From: CAYRGE01 sp964423985
GTDB lineage: Bacteria > Patescibacteriota > Minisyncoccia > Phycocordibacterales > CAYRGE01
Assembly: GCA_964423985.1 (NCBI GenBank)
Contig: CAYRGE010000038.1
Location: 1 to 5,101, forward strand
Length of the DNA stretch: 5,101 nucleotides
Direction: 5' to 3'
Each line of letters begins with the position of its first letter. The stretch's first letter is position 1. The notes beneath the pieces were generated by a model. It did not search any database. It was not told the origin of the DNA and saw only the letters and a list, made by a program, of their open reading frames with translations. The position numbers and the translations under genes were made by a program. This document shows positions 1 to 4,443 of the stretch, piece after piece.

Positions 1-23
1 TTCAAATTATTTTTTGCTCGGAT

Positions 24-57
24 AAAAAAAGAGCGTCAACTGTTAAGTCAACGCTCT
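24..57 (-). terminator. Rho-independent terminator of the 73-aa membrane protein gene
   Basis: Read on the minus strand, AGAGCGT (57-51) pairs with ACGCTCT (36-30). The 14-nt loop can form three further pairs, and a run of T follows (positions 30-24). It lies 22 bases after the stop codon of the minus-strand gene at 79-300, so that gene is probably a single-gene transcript. There is no T-run on the other side, so it is directional. Confidence 0.8.
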
Positions 58-78
58 GAATGAAACCCGGATCTGCTC

Positions 79-300
79 TTACTTGCTGGGCGACGAGGAA
101 TTGTAGTTCCTGAACAAAATCCCTGTAAGAACATTCAAGCCCCAAGCTTGCCAGAAAGTAATTGCCTTGATGCTGAAAATGACTGGCATCAGCCAGTTCC
201 AAAGGAAATACGTTGGAATCGCAGCAACCAAACTAACTATGGTAATAATCCCTACGGCAAGAACTCCAATTCCAATCCCGAGCAAAAGTTTTTCCCACAT
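79..300 (-). CDS. Small two-helix membrane protein, 73 aa
   Basis: The protein has 73 residues and is almost entirely hydrophobic. A long apolar stretch covers residues 5 to about 42, with a Gly-rich start and a turn around Trp34-Asn35-Trp36. A second segment covers about residues 46-63, and a polar Ser/Asn/Lys tail follows. The features FLWNWLMP and ITFWQAWGL recall short membrane proteins with a WNWLMP / FWQA signature that I have met in varied bacteria and phages, but I know no function for them. The location is predicted to be the cytoplasmic membrane. The start is well fixed: AAGGAGG lies six bases before the ATG, a consensus promoter lies 98 bp upstream and a terminator follows. GC is about 45 percent, clearly above leuS. 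The gene is surely real; its role is unknown. Confidence 0.88.
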   Translation of the reverse strand: MWEKLLLGIGIGVLAVGIITIVSLVAAIPTYFLWNWLMPVIFSIKAITFWQAWGLNVLTGILFRNYNSSSPSK

Positions 301-306
301 ATCGAG

Positions 307-313
307 CCTCCTT
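307..313 (-). promoter_or_regulatory. Strong Shine-Dalgarno of the membrane-protein gene
   Basis: On the minus strand AAGGAGG is separated from the ATG (300-298) by six bases, an ideal spacing. It decides the start codon. It also contrasts with leuS and the 5076 gene, which have no such site. Confidence 0.9.
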
Positions 314-324
314 CAAGGTTTTGT

Positions 325-363
325 AAAAGAGCAGATCCTCGCAATAGCGAGAAATACTCTTTT
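325..363 (-). promoter_or_regulatory. Structured 5' UTR hairpin upstream of the membrane-protein gene
   Basis: In the minus-strand leader, AAAAGAG (363-357) pairs with CTCTTTT (331-325). Inside, CTCGC (351-347) pairs with GCGAG (342-338) around a four-base loop. The outer 3' arm overlaps the sequence that can instead pair with the gene's 3' end (69-80), so two alternative folds are possible. It matches no riboswitch class I recognise. Confidence 0.5.
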
Positions 364-397
364 GGCTAAAAGACGATTTTTCAACTATTGATACCAC

Positions 398-426
398 AGT
401 ATAGCATTTAACAGCATTTATGTCAA
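398..426 (-). promoter_or_regulatory. Consensus sigma70-type promoter for the 79-300 gene
   Basis: On the minus strand the -35 TTGACA (426-421) is exact. A 17-bp spacer leads to the -10 TATACT (403-398), which matches five of six. Transcription should begin near 391, giving a leader of about 90 nt. It is the best promoter in the window. Confidence 0.85.
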
Positions 427-480
427 GCCCACGACCGCAAAAAATAATTTGAAAGAAAACGCTACTGGGGCGTTGCACTT

Positions 481-510
481 GATTTTCTTCCGTTACCACT
501 ACAGAAAATC
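481..510. repeat. Short inverted repeat beside the attC-like array
   Basis: GATTTTCT (481-488) and AGAAAATC (503-510) form an 8-bp perfect inverted repeat with a 14-nt loop, seven bases before the first attC-like copy. CGTTGCACTT at 471-480 recurs exactly at 601-610 inside the second copy, suggesting this stretch holds repeat debris. There is no T-run, so it is not an evident terminator. Confidence 0.4.
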
Positions 511-516
511 ACCCTC

Positions 517-566
517 GCCTAACACAGTATATCTGGCTCGCTCGTGCCGTCGCTCTCCCATATTTT
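517..566. repeat. attC-like palindromic repeat, copy 1, cut by the assembly gap
   Basis: The copy begins with GCCTAAC (517-523), which fits the integron R'' consensus RYYYAAC; on the other strand it is GTTAGGC, fitting GTTRRRY. AACACAGTATAT (521-532) is identical to 579-590 in copy 2. After a diverged middle, both copies share TCGCTCTCCCATATTTT. Copy 1 stops at the N run, so its 3' half is missing. Strand is undecided because attC sites are imperfect palindromes. The attC identity is inference. Confidence 0.5.
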
Positions 567-576
567 NNNNNNNNNN
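567..576. other. Scaffold gap (10 N)
   Basis: Ten N separate two copies of the same repeat. The fixed round length suggests a placeholder or estimated gap. An unknown amount of sequence, possibly a whole gene cassette or further repeats, may be missing. Confidence 0.97.
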
Positions 577-670
577 ATAACACAGTATATGCGGTTCACT
601 CGTTGCACTTCGCTCTCCCATATTTTACTCCACTGCGTTCCGCAAAACATCGCATATATTGGAACGTTAT
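577..670. repeat. attC-like imperfect palindrome, copy 2 (complete)
   Basis: The element is 94 bp. ATAAC at 577-581 is complementary to GTTAT at 666-670, and TATATGCG at 586-593 to CGCATATA at 651-658, with unequal spacers of 4 and 7 nt between the two stems. The central ~57 nt are not complementary but hold near-direct repeats (CACTCGTTGCACTTCGC and CACTGCGTTCCGC). Two short paired boxes at the tips, an extra-base asymmetry and a variable centre are the architecture of integron attC sites. No integrase is present here. A REP- or MITE-type palindrome is the alternative. Confidence 0.5.
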
Positions 671-699
671 AGGAAATAATTCTTATTTGTCATCCGACA

Positions 700-731
700 C
701 CCTCCAAACTAAAGGTTTGGAGGGTTTTTTT
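700..731 (+). terminator. T-tailed hairpin, plus strand, with no evident gene
   Basis: CCCTCCAAAC (700-709) pairs perfectly with GTTTGGAGGG (715-724) around a five-base loop, followed by seven T (725-731). It is a textbook plus-strand terminator, but no plus-strand ORF lies upstream, only the attC-like repeat. Its T-run overlaps the stop codon of the minus-strand ORF at 730-954. It may end read-through or an unseen small RNA. Confidence 0.75.
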
Positions 732-954
732 ATTTTTTGTTTTGTTTAATAACTCCCATCAAATTCTTAAGATATTTTTCATCAATTTGCATACTGTCAT
801 TGGTATATTTTTTTGCAACCGAATAGAGCATAGATGCAATAAATTTCCGCCACCCCAATAAATCTTTTGGTCTTGAAACACGAGAAGCAACCTTAATGTT
901 AGCTATCCATAACTCTTTTTCTTTATGTGAATTCAAGCTTGACAAAATAAACAT
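730..954 (-). CDS. Hypothetical protein, 74 aa, possibly a remnant
   Basis: The ORF encodes 74 residues rich in Lys and Ile and likely mostly helical, with a Lys-rich C-terminus and no membrane segment, signal peptide or cysteine pattern. I do not recognise it. The ATG at 954-952 has no Shine-Dalgarno, and I see no convincing minus-strand promoter, so the start is uncertain. The frame stays open for about a dozen codons upstream of that ATG. It is flanked by the attC-like repeat on its 3' side, which would fit a cassette read on the minus strand. It could also be the tail of a larger broken gene or a chance ORF. Confidence 0.4.
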   Translation of the reverse strand: MFILSSLNSHKEKELWIANIKVASRVSRPKDLLGWRKFIASMLYSVAKKYTNDSMQIDEKYLKNLMGVIKQNKK

Positions 955-967
955 ACTTTGATAGTCT
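939..967 (+). promoter_or_regulatory. Candidate promoter for a plus-strand small RNA
   Basis: TTGACA (939-944) is an exact -35, followed by 17 bp and TAGTCT (962-967), a weak -10 that keeps the three most conserved bases (first T, second A, last T). Transcription would start near 974. It overlaps the 5' end of the minus-strand ORF at 730-954. Confidence 0.35.
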
Positions 968-973
968 AAAGGT

Positions 974-1051
974 AGATAAGTTCTTTAAGCATTCAAGTCC
1001 ACCCCCCCCCATAACCCTAACCCCCCACTTCCTCGGAAGTGGGGTTTTTTT
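974..1051 (+). ncRNA. Candidate C-rich small RNA of about 78 nt
   Basis: A possible promoter (939-967) and a perfect terminator (1023-1051) bracket about 78 nt without a usable ORF. The body holds a C9 run (1002-1010), two CCCTAA-like steps and a C6 run entering the terminator stem. C-rich single-stranded patches are known to target Shine-Dalgarno sequences in several Firmicute small RNAs; whether that applies here is inference. The promoter call is the weak link. Confidence 0.3.
1023..1051 (+). terminator. Strong Rho-independent terminator, plus strand
   Basis: CCCCACTTC (1023-1031) pairs with GAAGTGGGG (1036-1044) around a CTCG loop, then seven T follow (1045-1051). No plus-strand gene precedes it; the candidate small RNA at 974-1051 is the only plausible client. 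Confidence 0.85.
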
Positions 1052-1109
1052 GCAATAGCTCTAATGTTCCAGGAAGTTTCTAGAATACTAGAGGCTTTAG
1101 TAATTAAAT

Positions 1110-1146
1110 AAAAAACCGACCAGATAACTGGTCGGTGTGTTTTTTT
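1110..1146 (-). terminator. Bidirectional terminator after the Cys-cluster miniprotein
   Basis: CCGACCAG (1116-1123) and CTGGTCGG (1128-1135) form an 8-bp stem with an ATAA loop. Six A precede it (1110-1115), giving a T-run on the minus strand, and seven T follow at 1140-1146 on the plus strand after a TGTG step. The minus-strand reading is cleaner and lies 25 bases after the stop of the 1161-1319 gene, which it most likely terminates. Confidence 0.85.
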
Positions 1147-1160
1147 ATATTTCCACTCTC

Positions 1161-1319
1161 TTAGTTACAAGAGCAAACCTTGCAATTCTTGCAAGGTTTT
1201 TTCTTGTAGATCCCACCTTTACCACCTCTCAGGGTGTTATTATTGAGTAAATCAATGATAACACTTAATTTTTTCTTGCTTTCATTCGTTCTTTTTTTGA
1301 ACGCCAAGGCTGTAGCCAT
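1161..1319 (-). CDS. 52-aa basic miniprotein with C-terminal Cys cluster
   Basis: This short gene reads M-A-T-A-L-A-F-K-K-R at its start. Residues 8-17 are strongly basic, residues 18-27 form a hydrophobic segment (LSVIIDLLNN), and a flexible Gly/Lys stretch at 31-41 (two Gly pairs) leads to KPCKNCKVCSCN at the end. The four cysteines are at 43, 46, 49 and 51 (C-x2-C-x2-C-x-C). GGGAG six bases before the ATG and a terminator 25 bases after the stop support a real gene. I do not recognise a family. A metal-binding or nucleic-acid-binding miniprotein is plausible; a modified-peptide precursor with a Gly-Gly site is possible, but no maturation genes are visible. The start is secure; the function is unknown. 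Confidence 0.75.
   Translation of the reverse strand: MATALAFKKRTNESKKKLSVIIDLLNNNTLRGGKGGIYKKKPCKNCKVCSCN
1175..1202 (+). repeat. 10-bp palindrome inside the miniprotein gene, T-tailed on the plus strand
   Basis: AAACCTTGCA (1175-1184) and TGCAAGGTTT (1190-1199) form a perfect 10-bp stem with a five-base loop. Six T (1197-1202) overlap the end, so it resembles a plus-strand terminator. It lies in the codons for residues 40-48 of the minus-strand miniprotein, and the palindrome is built by the Cys-Lys-Asn-Cys-Lys codons. It may fold in that mRNA or stop transcription coming from the left. Confidence 0.5.
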
Positions 1320-1325
1320 TTTTTT

Positions 1326-1330
1326 CTCCC
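1326..1330 (-). promoter_or_regulatory. Shine-Dalgarno of the 52-aa miniprotein
   Basis: GGGAG on the minus strand is followed by six A and then ATG (1319-1317). The spacing is good and supports both the reality of this short gene and its start. Confidence 0.7.
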
Positions 1331-1407
1331 ATTATTGAGGTTGTTTTATAGTTTTTTACATATTGCAAAAAACCAGTAACACTTAAAAGAACAGAAACTC
1401 TATAAGT

Positions 1408-1436
1408 AATATATATTCTAAATAGATAAAAAGCAA
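1408..1436 (-). promoter_or_regulatory. Candidate promoter of the 52-aa miniprotein
   Basis: On the minus strand TTGCTT (1436-1431) is followed by 17 bp and TATATT (1413-1408), matching the -10 at five of six. It would give a leader of about 80 nt. In such AT-rich DNA chance matches are common. TATAAA at 1350-1345 is nearer the gene but lacks a -35. Confidence 0.35.
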
Positions 1437-1500
1437 GTAATATGAAAAAACTAAATTAGATTAGATCTGCTTGTAAACAATAAGTAACTTTGTTTTTTTG

Positions 1501-1529
1501 TTTTCATATAACCACACTTATTGTATTAT
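1501..1529 (+). promoter_or_regulatory. Candidate leuS promoter giving a near-leaderless mRNA
   Basis: TTTTCA (1501-1506), a 17-bp spacer and TATTAT (1524-1529) form a plausible promoter; TATAAA at 1527-1532 is an alternative -10. Either puts the transcript start at about 1536-1540, only a few bases before the ATG at 1542. No Shine-Dalgarno lies before that ATG, which agrees with leaderless or SD-independent initiation. Confidence 0.45.
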
Positions 1530-1548
1530 AAATATAGTTATATGAAAA
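1501..1548. repeat. 12-bp perfect inverted repeat across the leuS promoter and start codon
   Basis: TTTTCATATAAC (1501-1512) and GTTATATGAAAA (1537-1548) are exact reverse complements, with 24 bp between them that hold the -10. The left arm covers the candidate -35, the right arm the start codon. It could be a dimeric operator in DNA or, in a longer transcript, a hairpin hiding the ATG. Confidence 0.65.
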
Positions 1549-4010
1549 AATACAACCACAAAGCAATAGAAAATAGGTGGAGAAAAAAATGGGAAAGTGA
1601 AAAAGCTTTTAAAATAGACAAAAGCGATACTTCTAAAAAGAAGTTTTATCTTTTGGATATGTTTCCATACCCATCTGGAGATGGGTTGCATATGGGTCAT
1701 ACAAAAAGCTACACCTCTACAGACATTGTCTATCGCCACAAAAAAATGTGTGGATATAGCGTTCTACACCCACAAGGTTTTGATGCTTTTGGATTACCTG
1801 CCGAAAACTATGCAATAAAAACAGGTACACACCCCAAAGAAACAACAAAGAAAAATACAGCAAATTACATTAAACAAATGAAATCCCTTGGTTTTGGTTA
1901 TGATTTTGATGAAAAAATAAACACATCTGAACAAGACTATTATAAATGGACACAATGGCTTTTTACAGAGTTTTTTACAAAAGGATTGGTGTATAAAAAA
2001 ACCGATCGTGTAAATTGGTGTAATTTATGCAAAACAGTGCTTGCTAATGAGCAGGTTGTAAACAATGGATGTGAGAGATGTGGAGATGAAATAGAACAAA
2101 AAGAAGCACCAGCGTGGTTTTTTAAAATTTCAGATTTTGCTGACGAACTTATTGATGGGCTTAAAAATCTAGATTGGCCAGAGCATACGAAAAAAAATCA
2201 GATAAATTGGATAGGGCGAAGCAAAGGAAGTGAGTTATTTTTTAAGATTAAGACAGTAGATAAAACAACAGACAAAAGCCTAAAATTCAGCGTATTTACA
2301 ACAAGACCAGATACTTTATTTGGTTGTACTTACTGTGTTTTTTCTCCAGAACACAAAATGGTGTCTAGTTTAAAAAATCAAATAGAAAATATAGCAGAAG
2401 TTGAAAAATACATAAAGCAATCAAGTAAAAAAACTGAAAGAGAAAGAATTGAAAACAAGGAAAAAACAGGCATTAGGCTTGAAGGAATAACAGCAATAAA
2501 TCCAGTAAATAACGAAGAAGTACCAGTCTTTATTGCAGATTATATTTTGACACACTATGGAAGTGGTGCAATTATGGCAGTTCCTGCACACGATGCAAGA
2601 GATTATGAATTTGCAAAGAAATTTAATTTACCCATAAAAGAAGTAATTGAGCAGAGCAAGCACCAAAAAACAGAAAATAAAGAAGACAACAACGAGAAAG
2701 ACGACAACATTAAAACCAACACAAAAGACGAAAGTATTAATATTTTTGACGGAAAGGGGATATTAATAAATTCAGGTAAGTTCAATGGAATGAATAGCGA
2801 AGAGGCAGGTAATGCAATTACTAAACTTGTTGGTGGAGAAGCAAAAACAACATATCGCTTGCGTGATTGGTCTATTTCACGACAGCGATATTGGGGAGTT
2901 CCAATTCCTATTGTATATGACACAGAAAACAATCCACATAAGGTTCCAAAAGAGCATTTACCGTGGGTATTGCCCGAAGATGTAGAATTTGTGCCAACAG
3001 GGGAGGCACCACTTAAAAACTCAAAAGAACTGCACAGCAGAACAGAAAAAATTTTTGGTAAGGGGTGGACACCAGAAACAGACACAATGGATACATTTGT
3101 TTGTTCAAGTTGGTATTTTTTGCGTTATCCAGATCCACACAACACAGAGGAGTTTTGTTCAAAAAAACATCTTGAACACTGGCTTCCAGTTGACCTATAT
3201 ATTGGCGGAGCGGAACATACTTATATGCACCTTCTTTATGCGAGATTTTTCACAATGGCAATGCATAAAATAGGGTTAATTGACTTTTCAGAGCCATTTT
3301 TGAAATTACGCCACCAAGGAATGGTGCTTGATAAACAAGGGGTAAAAATGAGTAAATCAAAAGGAAATGTCGTAAATCCAGATGAAATAGTAGGGCGGTT
3401 TGGTGCTGATGCTACGCGTTTGCGTATGTCGTTTGCTGGTCCACTCAAAGAAAATATTCCTTGGAATGAAGACGGAGTTGTCGGAACTTTTAGATTTCTT
3501 GAAAAAGTGTGGAGAATGCAAGAAAAAATAAATGGAGACACTACTGATATACAAGAAGAAAAAGAAGTGCACAGAACGATAAAAAAAGTAAGTTGTGATG
3601 TTTTGTCGCTTGATTTTAATACGGCGGTATCTGCAATGATGATTTTGGTTAATACACTAAACAAAAAAGATAATATCTCAAAAAAAAGCTATGAAACACT
3701 ACTGAAACTTTTAGCCCCATTTGCTCCTTTTATTACAGAGGAAATATGGTTTGAACTAGGAAATAAAGACTCAATACATAAAGAAAAATGGCCAACATAT
3801 GAGGAAGAAAAAATAAAGAAAGATAGTGTTGTTATTGTTATTCAAGTAAACGGAAAGGTTCGTGATAAGTTTGAAATAAATAATGGGACAGATGAAGAAT
3901 TTATAAAATCAATAGCATTAAAGCGAGAAAAAGTACAGAGCTGGCTTAACGGGAAAACACCTAAAAAAATTATTTTTGTAAAAAACAAACTTGTAAGTAT
4001 TGTTGTATAA
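1542..4010 (+). CDS. leuS: Leucyl-tRNA synthetase (EC 6.1.1.4), complete, 822 aa
   Basis: This cytoplasmic class I synthetase uses ATP to attach leucine to tRNA-Leu and edits mischarged tRNA. The HIGH signature appears as HMGH at residues 50-53 within FPYPSGDGLHMGH. A zinc module has Cys160/Cys163 and Cys177/Cys180. The CP1 editing domain holds TTRPDT (252-257) and AVPAHDARDYEF (346-357), with Asp351 at the place of the key editing Asp. SRQRYWG lies at 446-452 and KMSKS at 602-606, then the anticodon-binding helices and a C-terminal domain with VIQVNGKVRDKF. The leucine-specific insertion before KMSKS seen in the E. coli enzyme is absent, as in Bacillus. A low-complexity Lys/Asp/Asn/Glu insertion fills about 371-398. 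I chose ATG 1542; the upstream TTG at 1521 lies in the promoter and adds a non-family N-terminus. No frameshift is seen. Confidence 0.98.
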   Translation: MKKYNHKAIENRWRKKWESEKAFKIDKSDTSKKKFYLLDMFPYPSGDGLHMGHTKSYTSTDIVYRHKKMCGYSVLHPQGFDAFGLPAENYAIKTGTHPKETTKKNTANYIKQMKSLGFGYDFDEKINTSEQDYYKWTQWLFTEFFTKGLVYKKTDRVNWCNLCKTVLANEQVVNNGCERCGDEIEQKEAPAWFFKISDFADELIDGLKNLDWPEHTKKNQINWIGRSKGSELFFKIKTVDKTTDKSLKFSVFTTRPDTLFGCTYCVFSPEHKMVSSLKNQIENIAEVEKYIKQSSKKTERERIENKEKTGIRLEGITAINPVNNEEVPVFIADYILTHYGSGAIMAVPAHDARDYEFAKKFNLPIKEVIEQSKHQKTENKEDNNEKDDNIKTNTKDESINIFDGKGILINSGKFNGMNSEEAGNAITKLVGGEAKTTYRLRDWSISRQRYWGVPIPIVYDTENNPHKVPKEHLPWVLPEDVEFVPTGEAPLKNSKELHSRTEKIFGKGWTPETDTMDTFVCSSWYFLRYPDPHNTEEFCSKKHLEHWLPVDLYIGGAEHTYMHLLYARFFTMAMHKIGLIDFSEPFLKLRHQGMVLDKQGVKMSKSKGNVVNPDEIVGRFGADATRLRMSFAGPLKENIPWNEDGVVGTFRFLEKVWRMQEKINGDTTDIQEEKEVHRTIKKVSCDVLSLDFNTAVSAMMILVNTLNKKDNISKKSYETLLKLLAPFAPFITEEIWFELGNKDSIHKEKWPTYEEEKIKKDSVVIVIQVNGKVRDKFEINNGTDEEFIKSIALKREKVQSWLNGKTPKKIIFVKNKLVSIVV

Positions 4011-4031
4011 ATCCTAGGTTTTGTTGCTGTA

Positions 4032-4124
4032 ATAGTGAGCAGTTTTGTCATTGCGAACAGTTATTTGCCGAAACAAACATCTATTTGTCATCGCTAGCAG
4101 TTATCTGGCATCACTAGCTTTATC
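4032..4124. repeat. Decayed tandem repeat, ~20-nt unit
   Basis: A 24-nt stretch at 4046-4069 (starting TGTCATTGCGAACAG) recurs with a few changes at 4086-4109 (TGTCATCGCTAGCAG). Further weaker units are TAGTGAGCAGTTTTGTCA (4034-4050, approximate) and TCACTAGCTTTATCTGTCA (4111-4129). Units share a core like GCxAxCAGTTATxTG. It runs directly into the palindromic element at 4125, whose first bases (TGTCATTGCGA) match the unit start. Confidence 0.6.
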
Positions 4125-4229
4125 TGTCATTGCGAGGTGCGAAGCAATCCAGGGTTGTCGTTTCGGATTTAAAGTTTCGTACTGATTTGCTTCGTCGTTC
4201 CATTTCATTACACTTCTCGCAAAGACGGG
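4125..4229. mobile_element. Dispersed palindromic (MITE/REP-like) element with TGTCATTGCGAGG end
   Basis: Nested inverted repeats bound about 105 bp. GTCATTGCGAG (4126-4136) matches the reverse complement of CTCGCAAAGAC (4216-4226) at ten of eleven. CGAAGCAATC (4140-4149) matches the reverse complement of GATTTGCTTCG (4184-4194) except for one inserted base. The GTCATTGCGAG...CGAAGCAATCC ends are a pattern I know from dispersed non-coding repeats in several bacterial groups. It encodes no protein and, if mobile, would depend on a transposase elsewhere. Confidence 0.65.
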
Positions 4230-4330
4230 GTGGGTTGACAATATCAAAAAACTATTGGTGAATGTTTTTTTAAGAAAGCTTTACAGTGATAATATTTTAG
4301 AAATAAAACAACAATAAAATACCAAATATC

Positions 4331-4428
4331 TAAAAGACAGATAAAAGACATATAAAAGACAAAGCATTTAATAAACTTCAAAAAATAGAACAATACTCAA
4401 TAACGAGCGAATTAACCTATAAAAGACA
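4331..4428 (+). repeat. TAAAAGACA direct repeats at 11-nt period
   Basis: TAAAAGACA occurs at 4331-4339, 4342-4350 and 4353-4361, exactly 11 nt apart, and a fourth copy lies at 4420-4428. One-turn spacing puts the copies on the same face of the helix, as in iterated protein-binding sites. It could also be simple slippage. Confidence 0.6.
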
Positions 4429-4443
4429 TTGTATAAATTATAA

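Larger units (their letters stand above)
69..338. repeat. 12-bp perfect inverted repeat enclosing the membrane-protein gene
   Basis: GGATCTGCTCTT at 69-80 and its exact reverse complement AAGAGCAGATCC at 327-338 flank the whole 79-300 CDS. One arm lies in the 5' UTR of the minus-strand transcript, the other overlaps the stop codon and 3' UTR. In the mRNA the two ends could pair. The function is unknown. It could be a long-range RNA contact or the trace of an inserted unit. Confidence 0.6.

Noticed and set aside
2..202. 66-aa minus-strand frame overlapping the membrane-protein gene
   Set aside because: It begins inside the 79-300 gene and runs through its terminator, and it has no ribosome site.
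148..391. Two plus-strand frames of 73-74 aa at 148-369 and 167-391
   Set aside because: Both are antisense to the 79-300 gene and its leader, with no promoter, ribosome site or recognisable pattern.
233..499. 88-aa minus-strand frame across the promoter and leader
   Set aside because: It contains the promoter, leader hairpin and Shine-Dalgarno of the 79-300 gene and overlaps its first 68 bases in another frame.
1002..1026. Telomere-like CCCTAA repeats
   Set aside because: Only about two imperfect steps are present, between C runs; no tandem array, and the sequence continues on both sides.
1259..1386. TAACACTTAA occurring at 1259-1268 and 1377-1386
   Set aside because: A 10-nt AT-rich match with one copy inside coding sequence is expected by chance.
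1442..1459. Mini-ORF MKKLN upstream of leuS as an attenuation leader peptide
   Set aside because: It has one Leu codon only, no ribosome site, and no terminator/antiterminator pair follows. The likely leuS promoter lies downstream of it.
1521..1541. TTG at 1521 as the leuS start, adding seven residues
   Set aside because: These bases overlap the likely -10 region, there is no ribosome site, and the family N-terminus matches from the ATG at 1542.
2603..3085. 160-aa open frame on the minus strand inside leuS
   Set aside because: It is antisense to conserved synthetase domains and has no domain pattern; it reflects codon bias of leuS.
3236..3664. 142-aa minus-strand open frame inside leuS
   Set aside because: Same reason: it lies opposite the KMSKS and anticodon-binding parts, with no own signals.
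4331..4361. CRISPR array from the TAAAAGACA repeats
   Set aside because: The repeats are 9 nt with 2-nt spacing; CRISPR needs longer repeats and spacers of about 30 nt.
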